Assembly: GCF_014641595.1 (NCBI RefSeq) | Contig: NZ_BMIA01000005.1 | Coordinates: forward strand, 62,001-126,000 | Reading direction: 5' to 3' | Origin: Dyadobacter endophyticus | GTDB lineage: Bacteria; Bacteroidota; Bacteroidia; Cytophagales; Spirosomataceae | Length of the DNA: 64,000 nucleotides | Shown: one piece after another, positions 36,869-45,268 of the stretch | Layout of the letters: each line of letters starts with the position of its first letter | Numbering within the stretch: the first letter of the stretch is position 1 | Notes under the pieces: model-generated | The model's database searches: none | The model's input: the letters and a program-made list of their open reading frames with translations, nothing else | What the model was told of the DNA's origin: nothing | Program-made: the position numbers and the translations under genes

Positions 36869-37765
36869 CTACATTCTCCTCTTTATGTCCTTTAAGCGGC
36901 TTATCTGCTGAACTAATGCCGGAACTTTGTCAAGGCTATAAATAAAATTCCACATGTAGGATATGATAGAGTATATGGTACCGGCAGCGTACAATCCAAG
37001 AGCACCCGCCCGAATGATTATCATACATGCGATAATGATAATAAACAATTCCATCGTCGCCCAATTGATCACTTGTGTATCTATAATTTTAATGCGCCAG
37101 TTCCTCAACGCATTGTAATGATCCCACACATCAGCAGGATCATTTCTCGTCAATACACCAACTTCCTTTTCATATTGATCATTAATACCGGAATTAAGAT
37201 CTAACGATTTTTTCGCGTAGCGTTTATTGATTACATATAATGGAAGCAACAGGATGATACAAAACACCACTATTCCCCAGTCGAACATAATCAACATTCC
37301 AAGCGCTCCCAGCGACTTGAACAACGTGTTGATGATATCCGGTACATTCCTTTCGAAAAAATCCACGAATTCGCGCGATAGTCCGGATCGCGCGATAATT
37401 TTCGAGGTTTCGATACCCCGGTCCTTTTGATCTCTTACAACATTTACCGCTACATCTCGGTATATCTTTGAGAATGTTCTTATGTTATATGTTTGTCGTA
37501 CCACATGGGTCAATCCGTGAACTGTCCACAAGCCGGCATAGTAAATGAGGCCAAGAAAGCGGCCCTCTAATGCATCATTGATTGCAAGGCCGGTGAAGTA
37601 AGGGATTGATAAACTAATGACATTCTCTGTGATTGTGAAAAAATAGGTTATCAAAAATTTGAGTCGGTGTAAGCGAAACAGCTCAACCTGTGAAAAAGCC
37701 GTCTTGCTTTCAATACCCGCGCTTTCATGCGCAATCTCATCCCGAGAAATTTCCATTAAATCCAC
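36869..37765 (-). CDS. Stand-alone ABC transporter membrane domain (no ATPase)
   Basis: 298 residues with about six hydrophobic helices, matching the ABC six-TM region alone (ABC_membrane_3-like). There is no Walker A, signature or Walker B. A possible coupling element is LDLNSGINDQYEKEVG. It sits between the oxygenase candidate and the glycosyltransferase in RiPP operon A. It could pair with an NBD elsewhere, act as a half-transporter remnant, or serve as immunity or a maturation scaffold. No obvious truncation: the frame ends cleanly with ISRLKDIKRRM. Confidence 0.75.
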   Translation of the reverse strand: MDLMEISRDEIAHESAGIESKTAFSQVELFRLHRLKFLITYFFTITENVISLSIPYFTGLAINDALEGRFLGLIYYAGLWTVHGLTHVVRQTYNIRTFSKIYRDVAVNVVRDQKDRGIETSKIIARSGLSREFVDFFERNVPDIINTLFKSLGALGMLIMFDWGIVVFCIILLLPLYVINKRYAKKSLDLNSGINDQYEKEVGVLTRNDPADVWDHYNALRNWRIKIIDTQVINWATMELFIIIIACMIIIRAGALGLYAAGTIYSIISYMWNFIYSLDKVPALVQQISRLKDIKRRM

Positions 37766-37773
37766 CCAAAACG

Positions 37774-38622
37774 CTAATTAACAACAAATTTACCCAATGC
37801 AACCATAGTTATATCTTCCAACTCCCGATCTAACGTAGAAGCATCATGTATCAGGTTCTCAGTTGGAGCTATATACATTTCGTACGGCCGAATGGTCAGT
37901 CTCACAATCGGATACTTCGGATTATTTTCGAAAAAAGATCTTACCAGTGTGTCCCTGTCTGTATCCATATTCGCGCTGATATTGAATAGGGTTCGATATC
38001 TATTTATCAGATCCTCCGAAGATACATTCACATACAATAAATGACGAGGCTCGCTTGTAAGGTTGATAGAAACCCGATTCCTTGCACCAATAGATTCACC
38101 GATAGTATTTCCGGAATCACTGTCTATATGCATACCGCAAAAAAGGTATTCTTCCACACCATTTATATATCTCTTGGTTACGGTTTCAAGCCCTTTCGTG
38201 ACGATCGGAAACGCGTGAACCACCGGCTTTTCGTCGTCGATGGTATCAAAAGAATATAAAAAATGCTCCATCTCATCATCAAAATCCTTAAACAAGTGAC
38301 CATGAGATTCGTATTTTTTAACAATATCCCGCCTATCCAATACACGGTCAAATTCCATTTCCTTGCACAAGTTGATGATGGATTCAGGAAGCTTATGGAT
38401 CTTAATTCCGTTACCTAACTGACACCGTTCCGAATTGAAACTACGAACAACGGGTATTTCATCAGTGGTTATACGTCGCCATTCTCTGGCAGGAATATAA
38501 GAACAGGAATGATATTTATCGGCTTTCCCTGCCACCGAACCTAAGCTCAATGAAACCCTATCCATATATTGATTGTCATCCAAAATCAATGTTACACCAG
38601 GTACTAATTTTTCCATATTCAA
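37774..38622 (-). CDS. Candidate Fe(II) (2-oxoglutarate-type) oxygenase of RiPP operon A
   Basis: 282 residues, not confidently assigned to a family. The central segment has FCGMHIDSDSG with His165 and Asp167, then the strand-like RVSINLTSEPRHLLYVNV, then RPYEMYIAPTENLIHDAS with His259. The order HxD, beta strands, distal His is that of the jelly-roll non-heme iron oxygenases, and Arg241/Arg245 or Arg266 could bind 2-oxoglutarate. It overlaps the radical SAM gene by 4 bp, so it is a dedicated partner, probably hydroxylating the precursor. A purely structural partner protein is the alternative. Confidence 0.55.
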   Translation of the reverse strand: MNMEKLVPGVTLILDDNQYMDRVSLSLGSVAGKADKYHSCSYIPAREWRRITTDEIPVVRSFNSERCQLGNGIKIHKLPESIINLCKEMEFDRVLDRRDIVKKYESHGHLFKDFDDEMEHFLYSFDTIDDEKPVVHAFPIVTKGLETVTKRYINGVEEYLFCGMHIDSDSGNTIGESIGARNRVSINLTSEPRHLLYVNVSSEDLINRYRTLFNISANMDTDRDTLVRSFFENNPKYPIVRLTIRPYEMYIAPTENLIHDASTLDRELEDITMVALGKFVVN

Positions 38623-39779
38623 ATACGTTCGATCAGGTCCTCGTATTCCATAGGACTGAGATGTTCTTTTAGAGACGGCTCCAAATTCAGGAGCCTGTTA
38701 TAAACATGCGTAATCAATCTGATCAGATTGCTACAATAAATCGAGGGATTATCGAACCCGGAGTGCTTGCTATATCGATGAACCACATATCCTCCGCCGC
38801 AAATCTCGACAATCGGACATGCTTGGCACTTATCACATAATGTGCTGTTGATATACAACTTACTGAGTGGGGTCTGAAGTGCCTCTTCCAGGGTATTTGA
38901 GAAAATGGTCATCCCCTCTTTTGTAAACCCGTCGCCACACGCCCTCAAGGGGTCTGTTGCCTCAATGCCGCCATCTGTCTCAATGACGATCGTATTATTT
39001 TCCCTGGTTCCAAAATGGTCATTTCCCGCATTTTCTCTGGCCAGAACAAGATTTATAATTGTAATGAATATGTCGATCATTGGTTTTCCGTCATCGTTAT
39101 CTTCGAGCCAGTGGTCAAAAAGCAACACCATCTTATCGGCCCAAATCGTCGACTTCTTGGATTCCAACCAGTAGGGTAATGTGTCGTGGGTGTAGTCCGG
39201 AAGTAATATATTCCACATATTAACCCCGATCTCTTTATAGTGCTCATAAATTTCGATCGGATCGTAATCGATATTCATGACCGTTATTACCGAAAGGTCA
39301 TTAGGAAAGTGCTTTTTATAAATATCAATCCCTTTCAAAGTATCCAAAAATGACCCTTTTCCGGAATGATAGACTCTGTATGCATCATTAGACTCGCGTG
39401 TTCCGTCCAGGCTGAACCCTACGCTAATGTTAAGTCTTTTGAACAACTCGCACCATTCATCATCCACCAGGATGCCGTTCGTCTGTAAAGCAAAGTCGAT
39501 CGATACAGATTCGAGTTTCAAACATTCACGAACAAAAAATTCGAACAGGTCCTTGTGAGCCATCAGAGGCTCCCCGCCATGAAATATCACAAGAAAACCG
39601 CTCAGATTATTGCTTTTGCAATAATCTTCTATCCTGGCTACAACCTGAACCATGGTCTTTTTACTCATGAATTTAGGTTGCGACAGGTATGACATATCTC
39701 CTTTATTATACATGTAACAGTAGGAGCAATTTAGATTGCATCGACTGGCAATCTTCAAAATTAGTCCGGCGAGGTTCAA
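38619..39779 (-). CDS. Radical SAM/SPASM peptide maturase, cyclophane-forming (FxsB/XyeB-like)
   Basis: 386 residues. The radical SAM cluster motif is RCNLNCSYCYMYN (Cys14, Cys18, Cys21). The C-terminal SPASM domain carries CDKCQACPIVEICGGGYVVH and then the RYSKHSGFDNPSIYC pattern. The CGGG-x3-HRYS...F-NPS-YC signature is that of enzymes making three-residue cyclophanes (triceptides), joining an aromatic ring to the beta-carbon of the residue two places on. It lies 89 bp after a 47-residue precursor gene with two C-terminal Tyr-x-x motifs. An anaerobic sulfatase maturase is a related but less fitting alternative, since no sulfatase is near. Confidence 0.87.
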   Translation of the reverse strand: MNLAGLILKIASRCNLNCSYCYMYNKGDMSYLSQPKFMSKKTMVQVVARIEDYCKSNNLSGFLVIFHGGEPLMAHKDLFEFFVRECLKLESVSIDFALQTNGILVDDEWCELFKRLNISVGFSLDGTRESNDAYRVYHSGKGSFLDTLKGIDIYKKHFPNDLSVITVMNIDYDPIEIYEHYKEIGVNMWNILLPDYTHDTLPYWLESKKSTIWADKMVLLFDHWLEDNDDGKPMIDIFITIINLVLARENAGNDHFGTRENNTIVIETDGGIEATDPLRACGDGFTKEGMTIFSNTLEEALQTPLSKLYINSTLCDKCQACPIVEICGGGYVVHRYSKHSGFDNPSIYCSNLIRLITHVYNRLLNLEPSLKEHLSPMEYEDLIERI

Positions 39780-39868
39780 AATCGTAAAATTGAAGTGTAA
39801 AGATCAGCTAACAGTGGGGAAAATAGATAAACACAGAGGACCTGGATACCAGGCCCTCTATTTGAAAC

Positions 39869-40012
39869 CTAGCGAACGTATGTAGTATCAGCGTAAGCAA
39901 CAGTTTTAGAACATACTCCTTTATGGTTGTTACCAATAAGGTTTTGAATTATGTTTAATTTTTCCGCCGGTGTAACATTAGTTTTGGCAAGTGTACATGC
40001 TTGATCTTTCAT
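39869..40012 (-). CDS. RiPP precursor peptide A (47 residues)
   Basis: Short gene starting MKDQACTLAK, with a helical leader-like part (PAEKLNIIQNLIG, residues 15-27) and a C-terminal core ending TVAYADTTYVR. Two aromatic three-residue motifs, Tyr40-Ala-Asp42 and Tyr45-Val-Arg47 (the last residue), suit a cyclophane-forming radical SAM enzyme, which is the next gene. Lys31 and Lys36 would be targets for lysyl hydroxylation and PLOD-like glycosylation. Cys6 and Cys34 are also present. There is no GG or GA cleavage site; LIGNN is the nearest thing. Too short for a standard ORF cutoff but strongly supported by position. Confidence 0.8.
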   Translation of the reverse strand: MKDQACTLAKTNVTPAEKLNIIQNLIGNNHKGVCSKTVAYADTTYVR

Positions 40013-40594
40013 AGTTGAAATTGGATTAAAGTAACAATTAATAAATTTCCTTAAACAGAGAGAGGCCTGTCTCTATCTTAAATATATGATCTAAATAGAA
40101 AAAGTAACACCGTAGCAAAAATTAGTTTACTTATCCGTGTTCGTTTTATCGAAATTTTGACACTACGGTGTTTCTTTCAGTAGAAAATAATAAATAAAAA
40201 TCGTCAAAATGTTTCTCTATATGGGTGACGCCATTTATGTTACCAAACGATTAAGATTAGTCGTAGAAGTCAGATATTCCGTAGAAAAATTGGATAAAAC
40301 ACATAATTATTTTACGGAAAAATAAATGCCATTTATAGAAGTATGGTGGCCCAAATGCCCCCTTTACACAGATACGTTAATCCATCCACACGCTGGTGGG
40401 CTCTGAGAAAAAAAACATTACTGCACTTCACTATGGCTTTTCATATCTCGGAGGTATCCTTCAAACATGTTCTGAGCATGTTCCATTGGGGTTTGAAATA
40501 TTTTTACTTTAATTGTTGAAGAATAGAAGAATCATCATATTTCGCTATTTGATAAAATCAACTCTCTCATAAATGTTATTGCAAGTAGTTATAA
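40013..40594. other. Divergent regulatory region between RiPP operon A and the exporter genes
   Basis: About 580 A/T-rich bp. It contains a 10-bp inverted repeat (AACACCGTAG at 40106-40115 and its complement at 40163-40172) and a short hairpin AGAGAGGCCTGTCTCT-like near 40056-40071. A 38-codon plus-strand frame at 40209-40325 begins MFLYMGDAIYVTK; it is of doubtful reality. Both operon promoters must be here, but no clear TAnnTTTG was found. Confidence 0.5.
40106..40172. repeat. 10-bp inverted repeat with 47-bp spacer
   Basis: AACACCGTAG and CTACGGTGTT, upstream of the precursor A gene. Could be a regulator site or a long-loop hairpin. Confidence 0.55.
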
Positions 40595-42940
40595 ATGAAC
40601 AAATTCCCATATTTTCGTCAATTGGACAGAATGGATTGTGGCCCGACCTGTTTGAGAATGGTAGCTCAATATTATGGAAAGCATTTTACAGCCCATACGG
40701 TCAGACGAAAAGCAAAGACAACACGAGAAGGCGTATCAATGCTGGGTATTGCCAGAGCCGCCGAAGAATTAGGTTTCAAATCCATTGGTGCCCGATCGAC
40801 AATCAAACAACTCGTTGAAGATGCCCCATTACCCTGCATTCTTCATTGGGATCAGAAACATTTTGTGGTACTCTATCATATTGATAAGCCATCCGGAAAT
40901 CTTGCTAATTTAAAAAAATGGTTAGGAGGCAAAAACAACCCGACGTCTCATAACAATGCCAACAGCGAAGCCGGCTTTACTAATAGGGCGGATGAGCTGT
41001 ATTTCCGTATTGCAGATCCGGCCAGGGGAATAATAACATTTTCAGTAAACGACTTTAAGGAACACTGGCTATCGGGTGAGAGTGAGCGTGGAGCAGAAGG
41101 GCACGTACTCCTGTTGGAGCCCACCGCTCTTTTTGACAGTCTTGACGAAGAGAGTACAAAAAGCACCGCAACAAACATTGGTACTTTTCAATTGCTCTCG
41201 CACGTATGGAAATTCAAAAAACTGATATCGCAGTTAGCACTGGGAATGGTCGTGGGAAGTCTGCTTCAATTTTTACTCCCATTTCTAATGATGTCCTTAA
41301 TAGACATCGGTATAGAAGCACATGATTTTTCATTTATAAATTTGATCCTTATCGGACAAATAGCACTCGTCATAAGCATTGCAACTATTGATTTTCTGAG
41401 AAGCTGGATTCTACTGCATATAAGTACCAGGCTAAACCTTACGATAATTTCACAGTTTTTAGCAAAGCTCATGAGGTTGCCCGTCGGCTTTTTTGATACA
41501 AAGCATTTCGGCGACATAATGCAACGAATCGGCGACCATAACAGAATCGAATCATTTTTAACCGGTCAAACGCTGAGTATGTTCTTTTCACTTTTCAACA
41601 TCCTCGTGTTTGGGATTCTGCTTAGCTACCTCGATCTGAAGGTCTTTTTGTCAACCGTAGGCCTATCCTTACTCTATGTTCTTTGGGTACTGCTTTTCAT
41701 GAATCAAAGGCGCGTTCTGGATTCGACTCGATTTGACATTTCCGCACGAAATCAGTCGCAGATTGTGCAAATAATACAGGGAATGCAGGAGATCAAGTTG
41801 TCCGGATCGGAGTTGCAACGGAGATGGGAATGGGAGCATACACAACTCCGGCTTTTCAAATGGAACGTCCGCAATCTCTCGATCACTCAGATCCAGCAGG
41901 CCGGCGCGCTCCTGATCAATCAGGGTAAGAACATTTTTGTCACATTTCTGGCAGCGAAGGCCGTGATCGACGGGAACCTCTCATTTGGAGGAATGCTATC
42001 AATCCAATATGTACTGGCACAATTCAACTCCCCCCTTGAACAGATGATCAATTTCCTGCAATCGTGGCAGGATGCTAAAATAAGCATTGAGCGGCTAAAC
42101 GAGGTGCATGAGCTTGATGATGAGGAACTTCCTTTGGACGCGAGGGTTGCGGACTGGAACCAAGGTGATATATCGATAAGAAATCTGTCGTTTTCATACC
42201 CAGGAGCCGGGAATGCCGCCATTTTGAAAGATATAGATCTGACAATTCCATACAACAAAACAACGGCTATCGTCGGGGCCAGCGGTAGTGGAAAAACCAC
42301 CCTGTTGAAACTACTGTTGCGGTTTTATGAACCAGACGCGGGGAGAATTTTTATCAGGACAAATGATGAAACCGACGGAAATTTCGATGAATCGATCGAT
42401 ATCGCAACGATTTCATTCCGGGAATGGAGACAAGGTTGTGGGGCAGTTATGCAGGATGGGTTTATTTTCTCCGACACAATAGCCAAAAATATCGCGGCCG
42501 GCGAGGAAGAAATCGATTTTAGACGATTAAAGGAAGCGACCCGTCTCGCCAATATCCACGACTTCATATCTTCACTTCCTCTTGGATTCAATACACGGAT
42601 CGGCGTTGAGGGAAATGGGATCAGCCAAGGCCAAAAGCAACGAATCCTGATCGCAAGGGCAGTTTACAAAGATCCGAAGCTTCTGCTTTTCGACGAGGCT
42701 ACTAATGCCCTCGACGCCAAAAATGAATCGGCTATTGTTAGAAATTTAAACTCATTCTTTCAGGGCAGAACCGTCATAGTAGTCGCGCACAGGCTAAGCA
42801 CTATCAGAACCGCCGATCAAATCGTGGTGATGGAGAACGGACGGATTGTTGAAACTGGCGATCATGACGATTTAATTAACAGGAGGGGAAAATATTTCGA
42901 TTTGGTCAACAAGCAATTAACGACAACAATCGATCTATGA
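40595..42940 (+). CDS. Peptidase-containing ABC transporter (C39-TMD-NBD), RiPP exporter
   Basis: 781-residue bacteriocin-type PCAT. The C39 cysteine protease occupies residues 1-150 with the nucleophile in MDCGPTCLRM (Cys14 region), the His in QKHFVVLY and the Asp in RIADPARG. Six transmembrane helices follow at about 210-490. The ATPase has Walker A GASGSGKTT, signature ISQGQKQR (in place of LSGGQ), Walker B LLLFDEAT and VVAHRLSTI. It cuts leader peptides after GG or GA while exporting the core. The adjoining HlyD gene overlaps by 4 bp. It is probably shared by both RiPP operons. Confidence 0.93.
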   Translation: MNKFPYFRQLDRMDCGPTCLRMVAQYYGKHFTAHTVRRKAKTTREGVSMLGIARAAEELGFKSIGARSTIKQLVEDAPLPCILHWDQKHFVVLYHIDKPSGNLANLKKWLGGKNNPTSHNNANSEAGFTNRADELYFRIADPARGIITFSVNDFKEHWLSGESERGAEGHVLLLEPTALFDSLDEESTKSTATNIGTFQLLSHVWKFKKLISQLALGMVVGSLLQFLLPFLMMSLIDIGIEAHDFSFINLILIGQIALVISIATIDFLRSWILLHISTRLNLTIISQFLAKLMRLPVGFFDTKHFGDIMQRIGDHNRIESFLTGQTLSMFFSLFNILVFGILLSYLDLKVFLSTVGLSLLYVLWVLLFMNQRRVLDSTRFDISARNQSQIVQIIQGMQEIKLSGSELQRRWEWEHTQLRLFKWNVRNLSITQIQQAGALLINQGKNIFVTFLAAKAVIDGNLSFGGMLSIQYVLAQFNSPLEQMINFLQSWQDAKISIERLNEVHELDDEELPLDARVADWNQGDISIRNLSFSYPGAGNAAILKDIDLTIPYNKTTAIVGASGSGKTTLLKLLLRFYEPDAGRIFIRTNDETDGNFDESIDIATISFREWRQGCGAVMQDGFIFSDTIAKNIAAGEEEIDFRRLKEATRLANIHDFISSLPLGFNTRIGVEGNGISQGQKQRILIARAVYKDPKLLLFDEATNALDAKNESAIVRNLNSFFQGRTVIVVAHRLSTIRTADQIVVMENGRIVETGDHDDLINRRGKYFDLVNKQLTTTIDL

Positions 42941-44223
42941 AAAGCAATAAGGTTTTAAGCGAAATTCACAGCGAGGCAGTTCAGCATGTTGTCAACCGCC
43001 CCCCCTCCTGGCTTGTCAGCTGGGGGATATCAATTTGCACCCTCGTATTTATTCTCCTGATCACTGCCTCATTTCTGGTTCGCTATCCGGATGTAGTGGC
43101 CGCTTCGGTATTGTTGACATCGAAGGATGCGCCAAGGCCAGTGCTCATGCACTCCGATGGCCGGCTTACAAGACTTCTGGTTAAGGAAGATCAATTCGTG
43201 CGAAAAAACCAATTAGTGGGGGTTACGGAAAGCATTGCCGATTACAATGAAGTTTTGAATCTTGCCGGTCAAGTTGATAGGTTGGTCGCCTCCATACATC
43301 AGAATGACTGGAAGTTCATTTCACTTTTCGACGGAAACAGCGCACATGAACTGGGAGAATTACAAGCTGACTACGAACTACTTAACACAAATTTGGTAAA
43401 ATTAAAGACTGTCCTTTCCGAGGGGTTCTACCTGCAAAAACGCAAATTGCTAATGGAAGAGATTGATCATTTGAAAAGCCTCGAATCTAACATATCCAAA
43501 CGGATAGAACTTCAACAAAAAGATCTCACAATCGCAGAGGGCGAATTCGCTATTCATCGGAAATTGTACAACGACAAAGTCATCTCGCCTTTGGAATACC
43601 GCAGGGAGGAATCAAAGTTGATCAACCGGGAAATCCCGGTCATGAGTCTCGGCTCCGTATACATTGAAACAAAAACACTTCAGGCGGCTAAGCAAAAGGA
43701 AATATTGGAACTCGATCATTCGATTTACGAACACAAACTCCTTTTCTTACAAACTCTTCAGACATTCAAAAGCAGAGTCGAAGCATGGAAGCAAAAGTAT
43801 TTACTCGTTGCGCCTACATCTGGCCGGATTTCTCTCTCCGGCCCCTGGCAAGAGCATCAATTTTTCCCGCGGGGGTATGAATTGATGACTGTGGAGCCGG
43901 CGTCGGGCAACTACGAGGGGATAGTCCGCATCCCTCAGAAAAATATGGGAAAGTTAAGAAAGGGACTCAAAGTGTACATCAAGCTGGATGGATACCCCTA
44001 TCGGGAATATGGCATGCTGGAAGGAGTACTGGGCAATATATCCAAAACATTGGGGCAAGACAGCTTGTATTGGGGACAAGTCATATTGCCTCCGTCGTTG
44101 AAAACTGAGTACGGACAGAAAATACGGTTCAGGGCGGGAATGAAGGGAAGAGCGGATATTATCACGGCCGACAGGGTGCTTGCAGAACGATTGGTATCCA
44201 TTTTTAAGTCGGGGCGTCAATGA
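42937..44223 (+). CDS. HlyD-family secretion adaptor
   Basis: 428-residue membrane fusion protein with an N-terminal transmembrane helix at about residues 27-48 (ICTLVFILLITASFLV), a split lipoyl domain (GRLTRLLVKEDQFVRKNQLVG), a coiled coil at about 130-270 and a C-terminal beta-barrel (KNMGKLRKGLKVYIKLDGYP). It connects the PCAT transporter with an outer-membrane TolC partner, which is not encoded in the element and may be supplied by the chromosome. It overlaps the exporter by 4 bp and ends tail-to-tail with the glycosyltransferase at 44256. Confidence 0.9.
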   Translation: MKSNKVLSEIHSEAVQHVVNRPPSWLVSWGISICTLVFILLITASFLVRYPDVVAASVLLTSKDAPRPVLMHSDGRLTRLLVKEDQFVRKNQLVGVTESIADYNEVLNLAGQVDRLVASIHQNDWKFISLFDGNSAHELGELQADYELLNTNLVKLKTVLSEGFYLQKRKLLMEEIDHLKSLESNISKRIELQQKDLTIAEGEFAIHRKLYNDKVISPLEYRREESKLINREIPVMSLGSVYIETKTLQAAKQKEILELDHSIYEHKLLFLQTLQTFKSRVEAWKQKYLLVAPTSGRISLSGPWQEHQFFPRGYELMTVEPASGNYEGIVRIPQKNMGKLRKGLKVYIKLDGYPYREYGMLEGVLGNISKTLGQDSLYWGQVILPPSLKTEYGQKIRFRAGMKGRADIITADRVLAERLVSIFKSGRQ

Positions 44224-44255
44224 TTTTGCTGTCGGAACGATACCCCGGCCAACGA

Positions 44256-45215
44256 TCAAACCAACGTTTTGAGGCGATCAGCAACGTCCCGTAATCTCAC
44301 GAGAATCCCCTTATCCAGCAGATAAGCAATCTGTTCCGGGTCAAGCATGACATTATTTTTATACAAACCGATCACTTCATCCATGTTTGTCGCCCCGATT
44401 GTATCTCTGGAAAGGACATGAAAAGGTAGTGACGCAGCAATTTCATGTTGCCCAAGCCAAGTGTCGGGGAAGGAGCCCAAAATTTTGTACTTGTCTATAA
44501 AATATTGCAGCCCGCAAACGGGATAATGCAGGATAACTACGTTGGAATCACTTTTAATTCTCATCGAATTTGAAAAATGATGCGGACCCACTGGAAATAT
44601 ATTGCCAAGGATATTGCCAGCCGGCTTCCCATTTCCATAAAAATTGAAATATTGTCTTCCTGGGTTTTCAGTCCTGTATACCTTTAATGCATCAATCTGA
44701 TAATCGGTAAGCAGAGAAGAATTCCTTTTAAATAATGTCACGTCCCGATAGTAGCTTTCAATATTGATTTTCTCCGGTATCGCCTCAAAATTAGGGTAAT
44801 TCACGGAATAAATATTGTTATAATCGAGCTCTATAAAATGATCAATAACATTATCCCACCGAATGGAGTAGAAAATTTCATCCACATCTATATGCACCGC
44901 CCATTTCACATCCAAATCCCTGAAGATCCGAAATGCAACTTCCAGATTTAGTATTTGCCTTGCTATAATGTCAGTCTCAATATATTTGAGCAACCCGGGA
45001 CGATTGACCGACTGCCATTGATTGTAAAGATCCCGGTCAGTTTTAACAAACTGTACATTAGCTGCCGGCCAAACTAATGGGGCCTCCTCGGATGGGTCAT
45101 CCAGAAAGAAAATAAAATACGCAAATCCAATTGATTGATGATACCTGATAAATTCATCCAGAATGCTTGCAGGACATCCTTTGATGGTAGTTGCAATGCC
45201 TGCTTTGGGCGTCAT
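44256..45215 (-). CDS. GT2/GT92-like (DUF23-type) glycosyltransferase
   Basis: 319-residue GT-A fold enzyme. The start GIATTIKGCPASILDEFIRY and YFIFFLDDPSEE follow the pattern of GT92/DUF23 transferases, where acceptor-side strand and DD motif appear early; KWAVHIDVDEIFYS contains the metal-binding DxD. It has no membrane anchor and is therefore cytoplasmic. Last gene of RiPP operon B, downstream of a prolyl-hydroxylase-like gene, so a hydroxylated or Ser/Thr residue of precursor B is a plausible acceptor. Confidence 0.82.
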   Translation of the reverse strand: MTPKAGIATTIKGCPASILDEFIRYHQSIGFAYFIFFLDDPSEEAPLVWPAANVQFVKTDRDLYNQWQSVNRPGLLKYIETDIIARQILNLEVAFRIFRDLDVKWAVHIDVDEIFYSIRWDNVIDHFIELDYNNIYSVNYPNFEAIPEKINIESYYRDVTLFKRNSSLLTDYQIDALKVYRTENPGRQYFNFYGNGKPAGNILGNIFPVGPHHFSNSMRIKSDSNVVILHYPVCGLQYFIDKYKILGSFPDTWLGQHEIAASLPFHVLSRDTIGATNMDEVIGLYKNNVMLDPEQIAYLLDKGILVRLRDVADRLKTLV

Positions 45216-45268
45216 ATTTTTCGGAAACAGCGTGAAATTTCAGTTGATAAAGACCCAAAAGCAGCATA

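Noticed and set aside
38619..39779. Radical SAM protein as anaerobic sulfatase maturase
   Set aside because: SPASM signature fits cyclophane peptide maturases better, and a precursor, not a sulfatase, is adjacent.
40209..40325. 38-codon frame as a third precursor peptide near the exporter
   Set aside because: No leader cleavage motif, no fitting core and no start-site support; kept only as a remark on the gap.
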